Positions 20,571-32,079 of a stretch of DNA of 64,000 bases are shown here, piece after piece (the stretch's first letter is position 1; each line of letters starts with the position of its first letter). The stretch lies in contig NC_016457.1 of NCBI RefSeq assembly GCF_000226115.1, positions 5,456,001 to 5,520,000 on the forward strand, in the 5' to 3' direction. The position numbers and the translations under genes are program-made. Below the pieces are notes generated by a model. It was given only the letters and a program-made list of their open reading frames with translations. It was not told the origin of the DNA and ran no database searches. The DNA is from Thermothielavioides terrestris NRRL 8126. Taxonomy: Eukaryota > Ascomycota > Sordariomycetes > Sordariales > Chaetomiaceae.

Positions 20571-21452
20571 TTAGCTATGTTTACTCTCGTCCTTCTCTAT
20601 CAGCTCGCCGACGCCTAGCCCTCGCCCGACCTTGACCTTAAACTTCGGCTCGGCCTTCTTAAGTTCCGCCGGCTCCCGGCCGACGTCACCCACCGGCTCG
20701 CCCTCGTCGACCGCGTCCCCCTCCTTGTCCTTCTTGCCGTCCGCTTGCCCGCTGCCGCCGGCCTTCCTCGTCTTCTTCGCCTTCTCCGACCGGCCCGCCG
20801 CCGCCGCATCCTCGTCGTCCGCCCCGTCGTTTTCGGCGTCCGCCTCCTCGCGCAGCTGCTCGCGGATGAAGCCCAGGTCGAGCTTCATGCAGTAGGCGTC
20901 CTCGCCGTCGGCGTAGTACTTGGACTCAGTCTTCTCCGTCTTGAAGCCCAGCGTGTCGCGGTACAGGTGGATGGCGGCCTTGTTGGACACGCGCACGTGC
21001 AGCGACACGTAGTGCGCGCCGAAGGTCTCGACCATGGCTAGTTCTGTGGCCACGCAGATTGTCAGGGGATGTTCTAACACCCGGGTAGGGTTTATGGTTG
21101 GGAGGGGGAAGGGGGAACTGAAGGGAAGAGAAGACGCACGGCTCTGCCGCATCAGCTTCTCGGCAATGCCCAGGCGGCGGTGGGTGCGCATGACGGACAG
21201 CGACGTGATGTGGCCGTGCTGCACGCCGTCGGCGGGCTCCTCCTCCATCTTGGCGAGCACATAGCCGACGATCTTGGGGTAGTCGTAGGGGGTCTTGGGC
21301 GGGCGCGACACGTCGACGGCGACGAACGACAGCTGCGGCCACGACAGCGCGTGGTACAGGTAGTACTTGAGGAAGTAGTTCTCGGGCAGGTTCTCCAGGT
21401 TCGCGTGCTGGATCAGCGGGATGTCGGACGGGCGGAGCAGCCGGATGTCCAT
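20571..21452 (-). CDS. ARD1: N-terminal acetyltransferase A catalytic subunit
   Basis: Two exons on the minus strand (21452-21140, 21043-20571) with a 96-nt intron (21044-21139) give 261 residues. [51 protein letters not shown] and [13 protein letters not shown] are diagnostic of Naa10/Ard1. RRLGIA at 92-97 is the acetyl-CoA-binding RxxGxA/G of the GNAT fold. With Nat1/Naa15 the enzyme acetylates nascent N-termini (Ser, Ala, Thr, Gly, Val after Met removal) at the ribosome. The tail beyond about residue 165 is a Lys/Glu/Ala-rich extension ending [13 protein letters not shown]. The start has an ideal context (GTCACCATGG). The intron has no in-frame stop and is a multiple of three, so an unspliced mRNA would still read through; splicing restores the conserved [14 protein letters not shown]. 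Confidence 0.94.
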   Translation of the reverse strand: MDIRLLRPSDIPLIQHANLENLPENYFLKYYLYHALSWPQLSFVAVDVSRPPKTPYDYPKIVGYVLAKMEEEPADGVQHGHITSLSVMRTHRRLGIAEKLMRQSRASSLPFSSPFPLPTINPTRVLEHPLTICVATELAMVETFGAHYVSLHVRVSNKAAIHLYRDTLGFKTEKTESKYYADGEDAYCMKLDLGFIREQLREEADAENDGADDEDAAAAGRSEKAKKTRKAGGSGQADGKKDKEGDAVDEGEPVGDVGREPAELKKAEPKFKVKVGRGLGVGELIEKDESKHS

Positions 21453-22012
21453 GGTGACGGCGGTGGGCGCTGGCCGCACTGGGTTGGGGAAGGAATGGAT
21501 TGGTGGTCTTTGCAGGGCCCGGTTGGTGCCGGCTCGCTCCGGTCGACGCGACAGAAAAACGCCGATGCAGGGCTCTGGCGATGGTTGACGGTTGCGTGCT
21601 GAACCCCCGAGCCGCTGTGGGCCCGGCCGAAATTCAGTGCAAAAGCGGCCCAGAAGCCCACCTGCGGTGGGGCCGCCGTGTGGGGATCCCTGTAGCCGCA
21701 CAAATGGCAAATGGCGGGGCAGCGCATTCGGGGCGGGAGCTTGGCCGACAGCGCGGGCGGTGCGGGGCACACGATCCCTTCTCCAACAGCCCCGGCGAGT
21801 CTAGATGTCACAATTGGGTCGACTTATACGCGGTCGCGGGGTTCTTGTGTCCACCAGTCTTAAGATGAGTGTATATAATAATATCAGGCTGTCCTCTCAA
21901 CCGAATTGACCGTTTACTTCGTTTCTGTAACAGTAATCCTTTACCTGACGGACTGAGCGTGATTACCGTGAGAAGAAGCAGCAGATTGCACAGGTCAGGC
22001 TACACAGTCACC
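21453..22012. promoter_or_regulatory. Divergent ARD1 / SDR promoter
   Basis: These 560 bp lie between opposite start codons. The ARD1-proximal half is GC-rich. The SDR-proximal half is AT-richer and includes TGTATATAATAATATC at about 21871-21886, which could serve as a TATA element about 140 bp before the SDR ATG. No gene seen. Confidence 0.5.
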
Positions 22013-22927
22013 ATGTCACGGCCACTAGAAGGAAAGCTCGCCATCGTAACCGGCGGATCGCGGGGTTTGTTCTCCTCTGCCCCTCTACCCCCACCCCTCC
22101 TACGAGAGCCCACTGACAACGCCCCAGGCATCGGCGCCGCCATCGCCGAGAACCTCGCCTCCAAGGGCTGCGACCTCGTGCTCAACTACACCTCGTCCTC
22201 GTCGACCGAGCCGGCCGCCGCCTTGGCCGCGCAGCTCTCCTCCGCCCACAACATCCGCGCGGTGCCGGTCCAAGCAGACGTCGGCACGACCACGGGCCCG
22301 GCGGCGCTGATCGCCGCGGCGCGCGAGCGCTTCACCGACCCCGCGACGGGCCGCTTCCAGATCGACATCATCATCAACAACGCGGGCATCGCGCGCAACG
22401 CGCTGCTGCCGGCGGTGACGGTCGAGGACTTCGAGGCGACGTACCGCGTCAACGTGCTCGGCCCGCTGCTGCTCGTGCAGGCGGCGCAGCCGTTCCTGCC
22501 GACGGACCGGTCCGGGCGCATCGTCAACATCAGCTCCGTCTCGTCCTCGACCGGCTTCGTCACCCAGTCGGTCTACGGCGGCACCAAGGCCGCGCTCGAG
22601 GCCATGACCCGCACCTGGGCCCGCGAGCTGGCCGAGAACGCCACCGTCAACGCGGTCAACCCGGGCCCCGTCGAGGGCCCCATGTACGCGTCCAACACGC
22701 CCGAGTTCCTGGAGGGCATCCACGGGTGGGTGCTGCACACGCCGCTGATGCGGGCGCGCGAGGGCGTGGACAGTGCCGAGGTGGTGAAGGAGGCTCAGAA
22801 GAGCGGCGGCCGGCCGGCGTACACGGCCGAGGTGGCGGGCATCGTGGGCATGCTGTGCGGTCCCGAGGCCGGGTGGTGCACGGGGCAGGTGGTGTGCGCG
22901 AACGGCGGCATGGTGATGCTGCATTGA
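22013..22927 (+). CDS. Classical short-chain dehydrogenase/reductase
   Basis: Two exons (22013-22064, 22128-22927) with a 63-nt intron give 283 residues. The Rossmann cofactor motif TGGSRGIG is at 13-20 and is split by the intron. NNAG is at 101-104. The catalytic triad is Ser154, Tyr167 and Lys171 (YGGTK). The C-terminal GPEAGWCTGQVVCANGGMVM region is typical of FabG-like and versicolorin-reductase-like SDRs. Such enzymes use NAD(P)H to reduce, or oxidise, carbonyl/alcohol pairs in the cytosol; the substrate cannot be read from sequence. No polyketide synthase or other cluster gene is nearby, so a stand-alone reductase is more likely than a biosynthetic-cluster role. The start has the context GTCACCATGT. 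Confidence 0.9.
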   Translation: MSRPLEGKLAIVTGGSRGLFSSAPLPPPLLREPTDNAPGIGAAIAENLASKGCDLVLNYTSSSSTEPAAALAAQLSSAHNIRAVPVQADVGTTTGPAALIAAARERFTDPATGRFQIDIIINNAGIARNALLPAVTVEDFEATYRVNVLGPLLLVQAAQPFLPTDRSGRIVNISSVSSSTGFVTQSVYGGTKAALEAMTRTWARELAENATVNAVNPGPVEGPMYASNTPEFLEGIHGWVLHTPLMRAREGVDSAEVVKEAQKSGGRPAYTAEVAGIVGMLCGPEAGWCTGQVVCANGGMVMLH

Positions 22928-23398
22928 GGTCGGCCAAGGGGCAGAGATGGCCTACGGGGTCAAGCAGCCGTGGGATAGAATGGGATCTGTATTTACCGTT
23001 TAGGACTTTTGACAAGAGAGTGGGAGCAATGTATCAGTTTGTCGATCTGCAGTTCTCTGCTGAATTTACTTTCTCCCAGGCTGATGGACGCCATTGGGGA
23101 AGAAGTTTTGCTTGGGTGGTGAACAGGTAAAGAAGCCTCCATAGCCTGGGCCCATTATCCCTCCACCGCCTAGATGCGGGTTACTGGAATTTTAGCCCCG
23201 CGCTGCAGCGCCGCCCGCCGGCAACCCCGCCATCCACGCACACCGACACTCAACTCACCTTCCCTCCCAGGTCCAAGTTCCTCTCATATCATACTCGGAA
23301 GGCTCAATTTATTTTTCAATACCTTACCAATTCCATCGCTTATTCTTAGCCCATTTTCACCAAGAGAAGTCTTAACTCTCAACCACCACATCCCATCC
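22928..23398 (+). promoter_or_regulatory. Spacer and LTO1 promoter/leader
   Basis: This holds the SDR 3' flank followed by a pyrimidine-rich leader (about 23245-23398) ahead of LTO1. The LTO1 frame is open upstream to about 23174 but conserved sequence begins only after the ATG at 23399. No other gene seen. Confidence 0.45.
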
Positions 23399-24205
23399 AT
23401 GGCCACCACCGCCGCGAACCCCCCACCATCCTTATTTAAGCCCACCACAACAGAAGCTCCAGCGACAATATCAACATCAACAGAAGACACCACCAACACG
23501 ACAGCAGAAAACCCAGAAGCAGACGCAGACGCAGACCCCTTCGACGCCCTCCTCACCCTGGAAGACCAGTTCTACAGCCAGGGCTACGCAGAGGGTCTGG
23601 CGGACGGCGAGGCGGCGGGCCGCGCCGAGGGCCGGCAGCTGGGCCTGGAGCGCGGGTTCGCCAAGTTCGTCGAGAGCGGCCGGCTGCAGGGGCGGGCGAT
23701 CGTGTGGGCCAACCGGGTGCGGCTGTCGCGGGCGCAGGGGCTGGCCCAGACGCAAAGGCAGGCGCCGATATTTTCACCATCGTCAGGAGGAGGAGCATCA
23801 TCATCGTCGTCGTCATCACCAGGGGAGGGCACCGCAGCAGCGACAAGCGCCGGTCCCGGGGGTGTCGCGAGGACGGAGGGAGGGGACTCGGAGGAAACGG
23901 CGGAGGCGGCGAAGGCGGAGCTTCCGCCGCTGCCGGACAACGCGCGGCTGGCGAAGCACATCGCCGCGCTGTACGCGCTGGCCGAGACGGAGAGCCTGTC
24001 GACGGAGAACACCGACGAGGCGGTCGACGAGTTTGACGACCGGCTCAGGCGGGCGCAGGGGCGGGCCAAGGTGATCGAGCGGATGGTGGGGGAGAACGGC
24101 TGGGAAGGGCGGAAGGGAGCCGCCCGCGGCGGCGGGGATGGGAATGGCAATGGCAATGGCAATGGCAATGAGAACGGACGCGGTCCTGGGGCGGGGGTCG
24201 AGTAA
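23399..24205 (+). CDS. LTO1: LTO1-like deca-GX3 protein, Rli1/ABCE1 Fe-S adaptor
   Basis: A single exon of 268 residues. Glycines fall exactly every fourth residue at 62, 66, 70, 74, 78, 82 and 86, with two more at 94 and 98 (YAEGLADGEAAGRAEGRQLG). This is the deca-GX3 signature of Yae1/Lto1, and the following FAKFVESGRLQGRAIVWANR is Lto1-like (ORAOV1 in animals). With Yae1, Lto1 links the cytosolic Fe-S targeting complex to the ABC protein Rli1, needed for ribosome recycling. The N-terminus is Thr/Ala-rich and disordered. The C-terminal half has a Ser-rich linker, a conserved-looking helix (LPDNARLAKHIAALYALAET) and an NG-repeat tail encoded by a GGCAAT run. The conserved C-terminal tryptophan described for Lto1 is not visible: the protein ends GAGVE. 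Confidence 0.85.
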   Translation: MATTAANPPPSLFKPTTTEAPATISTSTEDTTNTTAENPEADADADPFDALLTLEDQFYSQGYAEGLADGEAAGRAEGRQLGLERGFAKFVESGRLQGRAIVWANRVRLSRAQGLAQTQRQAPIFSPSSGGGASSSSSSSPGEGTAAATSAGPGGVARTEGGDSEETAEAAKAELPPLPDNARLAKHIAALYALAETESLSTENTDEAVDEFDDRLRRAQGRAKVIERMVGENGWEGRKGAARGGGDGNGNGNGNGNENGRGPGAGVE

Positions 24206-24476
24206 GAGCAGGAAGGCGGGGGCTGGGGCGGTATGATGATGGGAGGCAGGGCGCGCTGGCTAGATGGTTTTGGCTTGTATGTAAAGAGAAGATAACCCTG
24301 ATACCGGGTTGACGAGATCATGGACACGTCTGTTCGGTGTTGGTCGATCAGACAAAGAGAAGCAGCGCAATCTAGCAAACACAGCATCGCCGTCCTCGCC
24401 TGCACACCTGCTCTATCCCACTGCCTGCCATGCGTCTATGTACAGCCGGTTCCTCACCGGCCCTCCCAAACCCCCT
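24206..24476. other. Spacer between convergent LTO1 and NUZM genes
   Basis: These 271 bp hold the 3' ends of both genes. No gene seen. Confidence 0.5.
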
Positions 24477-25253
24477 TCATACAAATGACCTGCACGGGTA
24501 GCTGCGAGTCGTTAGCACCAATGCCCACCACAAGCAACAGAAACAGAAACCGAAAACACTCACTCCTCCGGGTACGACTGCTCCGTGTCCAGGTCGTACT
24601 TGTGCACATCCCACTTGCCACTCGCCAGGCTCTGCCCGCTGGGCAGCGGCGGCAGGCCGCCGGACATGGCGAGCACGCGCTTGGCTTCGTCGGCGCCGCT
24701 GTTCTGAAGGTAGAGGGCGACGCCGCCGTCGCGGCCGGACTGCTCGGCGGCGACGAGGGCCTTGGAGCCGGCGTCGCCGACGAGCTCGACGCGCGGCTCG
24801 GCGGCGCTGCCGACGGTCAGCAGGGCGACCTGGTGGGCCTGGCCGACGACGCTGTGGCGCGGGTAGGCGCGGCGGGCGTCGCGCTTCCAGTACGGGTTGT
24901 CGGCGATGTCGCCGGCCGGCACCGTGACCGGGTCGTCGTACTGCAGCGGGTCGTTGGAGCCCGGCGCGGGCGAGCGGTTGTACGGGTTCAGCGGCACGCC
25001 GTTGGACCGGTTCGGGTCGATCGCGGTCGCGCGGCGGATGCGCTCCCAGATGCCTTCGGATTGGAGCGTGTATTTCTGGGTTGAGGAGAGGCCCGAGTTA
25101 GAATCTCGTGGTTGTTCTTCTCTGGGCGAGGGCGTCGACGAGGGATAGGGATATTCCCTCCCGGCGGGCACGCTTTGAGCGGTCGGCAAGGCCACTCACC
25201 TTGGTGATGCTGACGACGCCGCCTGCAGCTTTCGCTGCCGCCTTGGACGCCAT
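24477..25253 (-). CDS. NUZM: Complex I 21.3 kDa accessory subunit
   Basis: Three exons on the minus strand (25253-25200, 25075-24564, 24501-24477) with introns of 124 and 62 nt give 196 residues. The core contains KYTLQSEGIWERIRRA, DPNRSNGVPLNPYNR, YDDPVTVPAGDIADNPYWKR, VALLTVGSAAEPRVELVG and KWDVHKYDLDTEQSYPEDYP. This matches my memory of the fungal NADH:ubiquinone oxidoreductase 21.3 kDa subunit (21.3a in Neurospora, NUZM in Yarrowia), an accessory subunit of mitochondrial respiratory complex I. The short Ala/Lys-rich start (MASKAAAKAAGGVVSITK) could assist mitochondrial import. The last exon codes only for DYPCRSFV; without splicing its upstream intron, translation would stop one residue after PE. 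A branch-site-like GCTAACGAC supports that intron. The start context is TGCCACCATGG. Confidence 0.87.
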
Positions 25254-25740
25254 GGTGGCAGCTGGTTGCGGTTGTGTGGACGGGTCAAGGTCCGGAGGTT
25301 GAATGCGCTGTCTCGCCGCCGCAAGTGTTCGGGGCCGGCTTCCACCTGCCGGTGTGCTGGGTCCGCAGTTTAGCCGGCCGAGGAACGCATTGGCCAACCG
25401 CAAACCGATAAGATAGGGAACCTAGTATGTGTAGCTTGCGAATTTGTGGTCCCAGCACTCTAACTATCGAACACCCGTATATCTCGTACTTATTGTCGAA
25501 ACCACTGCGCAGGCTTGGCTAGATTAAAGCTATCGCGATGCGGGCACGCCACTGAAGATTCGTTCAATCGCGGTGTTAAAGATGTTCTATTTGTGGAAGA
25601 CTGCAGAAGAGAGGGCGCAGGTTGCACGGCAGTTGGGCGCCCGGCCTGGCGGATCCTAACTTTTCTCAGTTTCCATGCCGGGTTGGGGGGGTCGTACAAC
25701 ATGGGTCTAGTAAGCCTGTTAAGGCCGTAACAGCATATTT
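25254..25740 (-). promoter_or_regulatory. NUZM promoter and right edge of the gene island
   Basis: The first 150 bp are GC-rich promoter/leader of NUZM. From about 25430 the composition drifts to AT, and by 25740 CA and TG become rare. Small frames overlapping 25490-25750 have no recognisable content. Confidence 0.45.
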
Positions 25741-28700
25741 GCCTACACATCATCGCTTAAGTACATTTTAGGGCTTTGCATATGTCTATAAACAGTATTG
25801 GGCGACTATATAATGCTGAGCTAGCTATATTCTACTATATTGTTTTAAGCGTGTCTGCCTAGTATAGTATCCAGTAGCTATAGTGTCTGCTTAGCATAGT
25901 GTTGTCCTAGCAATAGTATAATAGATATATCTAACTATTGTCCTAGCTACTCAATGTTGCTATAAAAAGTATATTGCGCTAGGCTTCCTCTATACTATAA
26001 AACAGCATATTCTACTAATAGTATATATAGATCTAAACACGCTCTTTTAACTAGATAAGCCTATTCTCTACTACTATAAAATACACCATTGACTCTATTA
26101 TATATACACTACTATATTGCTTAATCTCAATACTGTTGTATAAACTATAATTGTCTTCTATCTAGTTTAACCTATTGTAGTATATCTAGTCTGAGGCTAG
26201 CCTTATCGCGATATAGCTATAATCCTAGGTGGGCAGTCTAAGGCTTAGATATCGCTACTTTCTATAACTACGCCCTTTCGTATCGCTATACTCTCCTAAT
26301 TTATAGCGATATAGCAGATAGTCTCTAATAATATCGATCTATCTACCTACTATAACGTATAATAGATAGTGATTAGCGTCATTTACTGACTTAGCTATAT
26401 TAGTATATAAAGGCTTAAGTAGGTATAACGTTGCCTATATAGAGGTGATCCTATATAATACATTGTTAGTTTATAGTAAACAAGGCAGAATAAGGTAGGA
26501 TATACATTGACTAGTTAGCTAACAACGACTATTATTATCAACAATCTTAAATATATAGGCTATAATATTAAGGTTTTAATATTAAGTTTTTCAAATATAC
26601 GAATTTAGTTTAGATAAACTAAATAGTCTAGGCTCTACTATTTTGATAGTACCTAGATTTCGAAATGTTAGTCTAATATACCATTCGATCTAATTTATAT
26701 AGATAGAAAACAATACCTATTGTTAACTATACCTTTCTCCTCTCTACTCAACTCACACTCTTTATTATATCCGATTATCGTACTAGTTAGAAAACTCACC
26801 TCGCTCTAACTATTCTAGTTTTTCTCCTATAAATAGGCTATATAGTATTGTAAAGCGGTTTACCAAATTGTCGCTATAATTTATATAAAATGCTCTATAA
26901 ATAGCCTCTATAATTCGTCTTTCTACAATGTTGTTTAGCCCAATTTTACTATACTTATATAAGAATGTTTTAAGGAGTAATAAGATAAGCGACTAGACTA
27001 GAGCTAGAGGTTTCGTTTAGACTAGAAAATATTAGAAACTATATTATAATAACCTTGTTAGCTAATATAAAATCTTAATATAGGAAACTCCTGCTATAGT
27101 AGTATAGAGAAGCAACAAGACTTACCTATACTAAGTAAAGCAATAGCAGTATTGATAATGGTCTAGCTATCCTATTATATGGCTCCTACGACTTAGCTAA
27201 GTTGACTGCTTAAATATAGGTATAGTTGAAGAAGGAGAAGATGTCCTAGCCAAAGCCGCCCAACTATAAAGAGCTCTAGGCTCTAGCTAGGTAGGTTATA
27301 TCCCTTAGAAAACTCTAGTTGTTAATAAGAAAATATATCCGCTATAAAAAGCTATAAAGCCTATAGAGGTTTATAGTAATTAGTAAGTAGGTAGCTATAT
27401 TAGCTTAATAGGTAAGAAAAAAACTAGTACAACATTACCTTTAGGTTAATAGAGGTTTTCAATAAGTAGCTATAAAACCTATTAATAGGTAAGATAGTAG
27501 TATACCACTAAGCTATAAGAGATTCTAACGCCTTTAGCAATAATATATATTGCTAAGGGAAGGAGTTAAGTCTACTATAGCTACGTTACTCCTAGCTTAA
27601 GGACCTAGATAATAATAGTAGCTATACCCCTCAACTACTTACAATACCCTTACTACTTTGGCATTTTATAGCGCTATTGTCCCTATAGTTATAGAAGAGT
27701 TGGGTATCCTTGTACCTAGAAGATAAGGAGCGAGCCTAAGTACAATAATATATAGGATTCTTATAATTGTTAGAGCGACTCTAAATATAACGATGTATAG
27801 GGTTATATCGGTAATTGTCTAGTTAGTTGATTAGGGTCCTATTGTAGTTGGCTTGTCTATAAAAACCCTATACTAGGTAGTATAAAAACTAGCTAGTTCT
27901 ATCAACGGTTAGCTAAGTGGAAAGGACAAGGCGGATACTAGGCAGATGCCAACGATATAGTCGGACATTATCTTAAAGAGGTCTACTTACCAAGGCTATA
28001 GATATTGTACATTTGTAAACTATACTATTCGCAATTTATAGCTAATAGCTTTAGGTAAGACCTAAGCTATATCTCCTCTATAGTAGATACTTACTCTCCT
28101 ATATAGAAGCGATAGTAGGTTGTAGAATAGATGCTTTACTATCTAGAAGTACATTAAGTCTCGTCGAAGAAGTCTAAATGCCATTGGAAGCTAATGTTGG
28201 ATATAAATATAGTATAAAGCTAGGTTTAATAGGGTTGTAAAGCGATCGGAAGACTAGACTTATAACGACTCGAGCCCCTAGGCCTTAGGCTATACTATTC
28301 ACCTCCTTATAGCCTCGAGGCGACTAGGATTTTAGAGATACGTAAAGCGGGGGTAGCAGTAGTGTTGGGTAGTTAGGTAAATAGGAACGACGAGATAGCG
28401 AAAGATAGCTAAAAGATAAGGTAGAGGAGAGGTGGAGAGAAGGTAGCTGTCTACTATAGAATGTAGCTAAGACAAAGAAGGTGCGATAGGCTAAACTTAG
28501 AAAGTATTCCCACCTCCTTTTTATAATACTACTCTAGCTACTTTGAATATATAGTACTTGACAGTAATAAAGGCGCTAGATATAGACGATTGGAGCTCTT
28601 AGTATCTAAATCTAATATATAGGCTTATAAAAAGACAAAAGTATAACTTTTATATATATATAGTCTACAATAGTAATACTATACTATCTTAATACTACCC

Positions 28701-31401
28701 TAGAGCATAATCGAAGAGAAATAATGCATTATAAAATCTAGAATATATATAGTCCTTTGTTATATAAAAGAAATGTTATACTTAATATATAAATATTATC
28801 CTTTGCTACTAGCGACTATCTATACCTATTAGCTTAAGATTCTTAGGAAACCTATAATCTTACGACGATTTCGCAGCTTGTAGATTAAGCACTCTAAGAT
28901 AAGCTCTAGTTTCCTACTATCGCTTAGAGTTTCTAAGTAAGATACTATAGCGAAAACCTAGTAAATATAGAAAACGTATTGTATAAATAAACTATCTAGC
29001 TTAGCAAACTATAGCGCTCGTCCTTCTTAAAATTTCGTCTAGAGAATATTGCCAACCTTGAACAAAGACCGATAACCTACACTTAGAGGTCATTAGTAGC
29101 TAATAAAAGTATAATTAGTATAAAATACTTCTATATTTACTAACTTGTTGGAAAAGAATACTATCTTAGCCTACTTTAGCGAATTTAAACTAAGATTAAC
29201 TACCCTTAGTTAGTTGTAGTCGATCTTAAATACTTAGATAACCTACTAGTCGAAACTCTTATCGATCCTAGTAGCTATAACTCAAAGTAATAGATCTTCT
29301 TAACGTTTTATAATCTTTAGTATGATACAAAAGTAGACTAACGGTATAATATAGTCATTGTCTCCTTAAACATCGAGTATAGAAACATTTACGACGTCGG
29401 CTTCAGGGTCATCTCTAAAATGTAAGTCCTATCGCTAAGCAAGACTAGGATAAATATTTTTAAAGCGCTAGAATCTTTTATAGTTTACTAGGTCGATAGA
29501 CTTGAAATATCCTATAAATAGAAATATAACTATTTACTAAAAGTTTTTTTTCTTAATTAGCGTCGAGATAGCATTTTATAAGTTTATTAAAAGAACCTTT
29601 GTTTTAAACTACCTATTTTAGTTGTTAGAGTAACAAACGTAGTAAAAGTAGAAATAAATAGTTTTAGGTACTTATACTTATCCTCTCTAAGCAAAGTAAA
29701 CACTATATTAAGTATACTATACTCCTCTATAATTTCTAGAAAATAGAGACCCTAGTAGATATTCGGTAGACCCTTCTTCGCTTCCTATCTATCTATCGAT
29801 ATTATATCATTGTCTTGTTTTTAGCCCTAACTTACGATTATCTTCTCGATTATAGATAGAGCAGCAGTGGATAGAGGTACCCTACTTGCAATAGACTAAA
29901 CTCCGCTAACGTAGGACGGCAAGGGAATTAGGGTTGTCGACCTCTATAGCTATAGAACGGTAGGCCTCGCACTCCCTCCTAGTTTCTTCTATCTAGTCGA
30001 AGTTACTTATAATTCTATAAGCTTAGTGCAATTAGCGTAGACCTAAAATATAAACTATAGAGCTTGACGCTCTATAATAATTCTTATTTTAAACTAGCCT
30101 CGATCTAACTTAGAATTGCTAAAACTATATATCGTAAAGACGGATAGAGCGAACGTCTAGCTAGTAGCAACAATATAGTATAAGACTATAAGACTTATTA
30201 GAACTAAATAAGATAGGCGCTAGATATTAAGGTAGTCTTTAATGTAGATCTTAATTACTAAGATCAATTTAGATTTTATATATTCGTCTTATAACTAGGT
30301 ATATAGGAAGATAGGAGCAGTGATAATTATATACGCCGTTTACTATATATTTATAGAGTCAATGTACTTCCTAACCAATAGGATTTATAACTATCTAGGG
30401 GGGAAAGAGAAGTTCCGATAAGCAATTATAGCTTTGTTAAAAGCCTTATCTATAAGAAACCCCTTATTATCAATATTGAAAAGTAGATAGAGCAATATCT
30501 TCCTAAGGCCTTAGTACTCTAAGTAGACTACGTTAGCTAGTCGAGTATAAATAATATCTAGAGTAGAGAAGAGGGCTTATAGAGTATTAAAAAGATGAAA
30601 ATTTAGGCTAATACCTAGATCGACCAATGTACTTTTCTATTGCTCAACTAGTATCTCCCGAATCTAAGTAATATCTTAAAGATATTAGAAATGATATTAG
30701 CCCTAGTTCTATATATTAAATGTAAGATTAGAGTGGTTCGATTTCTTAATAAGATAGAAGCGATATAGCTATTTAGCTATATACCTAGAACAACTAGCTA
30801 TCTTTTGCTATTATAGTATATCGCCAATAAATATAGCAACGAATAGATAGATAAGAGTACTCTCCCTATCTCTACCGATCTATATTAATACCCCTATATC
30901 TAGCTTAGTTATATAAGCTAGCGATTCTAAGGTATCTAATAGGTCTAAGCTAAAAGGACTAAATATAATTAGGATAACGTTTAAACGACGTTCTCTAATA
31001 TACTTAGGGAAGAATTAATAGAATAGGTAGATGCCTATAATTGAATGATATATTGTTCAATATAGCTTAAATTTATCGACGAACATCTAGAGTAGTAGAG
31101 ACTAAACCTACTTATCTACCTAGTTGTCTATAAAATGCCAATAGGAGAAGGTTAAGAGCTTAAGCTCGCTATACAATAGCAATATCACTACTATAAGCTA
31201 GAACTATACCTACTATATATTCTAGAAGTACTAAACTATAAAAGGTATAGTTAGTAGCGTTTTAATAAACTAGGAATTAAGGTTGAAATAATAGTTGATT
31301 AGGATGTTGTTGAGCTACCTAAGAACCTAATTTAGCTTTAGATAGGTTAAGTTGTCTTCAACGAAGAAGAGTTCCTTATAGCTAACTTTGTACTATAAAA
31401 T
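25741..31401. repeat. RIP-degraded repetitive DNA, element unidentified
   Basis: This is AT-rich with abundant TA, CTAG and TATAG and few CA/TG steps. Decayed coding signal is visible on the plus strand at about 29220-29520 (for example VVDLKYLDNLLVETLIDPSS, then repeated TAA/TAG) and about 30060-31400. No hallmark transposon motif was recognised, and no intact gene. The stretch 25741-26000 keeps more TG and may be a boundary. The block resumes after the Gypsy insertion, at 39591. Confidence 0.55.
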
Positions 31402-31651
31402 TGATATAGGGTAGGAGGAACAGGGGGGTCATGTGACTCATGTGTCTGTGTATATAGATTAGATAAGGGTGCCCTACGCCCTACGTTACAGACTTTGCAA
31501 CGCTAGGCCCATTTGGGCAGGCGGTGTGCGCACATGTGTTCTGCCCTATAGACATATATTTCTTAGCGTATCACCGCCTAGATCTTCGATCTACTATGAT
31601 TATGAATCTACATCTTGTTATTCTACGTATCTACGGCACTTCTCTATATCA
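31402..31651 (+). repeat. Gypsy 1 5' LTR
   Basis: This is a direct copy of 39341-39590. It starts TGATATAGGGTAGGAGGAAC and ends TATCA. Many CA/TG steps survive (GTGCGCACATGTGTTCTGCC), so it is the less mutated copy. The 105-codon frame inside it is chance, not a gene. Confidence 0.95.
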
Positions 31652-32079
31652 AGTGGTAGCTACGACTATAAGATCATTGACCTAATCATTTTCTTCTTTT
31701 ATTATTATCAATCGACTAGTCTGTATAGCGGCCTTGCCGATAGTAGTAGCCGGTTGAACCCCCGCTTTCTTTGTATAGCGACTTGACAAGGTCGACAGCG
31801 TTGAAAGTACCTAATCTATTTTGAACGACGGTTCAGTCGAAGAGCTTCAATCGTGTAGTGGTTCTACTAATAGCGATTACGATCTTTAGCTATCGATCGA
31901 TCAGTCTACGTAGCGGCGATCCTAGTCGTCGATAGCAGTAGCCGATCAACTATATAGTTCTTCTCGTATAGTAGCGATAGCCGACAGCGATTGGAACGCC
32001 CTCTCTAGCCCAACGACGAACCTTTTATTAGGCCTTCGTCAACTATCGATACGTCAATAATACGCCTATTCGACCCGAC

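Noticed and set aside
21869..22927. Secondary-metabolite cluster around the SDR gene
   Set aside because: Neighbours are ARD1 and LTO1, both housekeeping; no synthase, transporter, P450 or pathway regulator is present.
31469..31786. 105-codon plus-strand frame
   Set aside because: It lies in the 5' LTR and leader of Gypsy 1, and the corresponding part of the 3' LTR is not coding.
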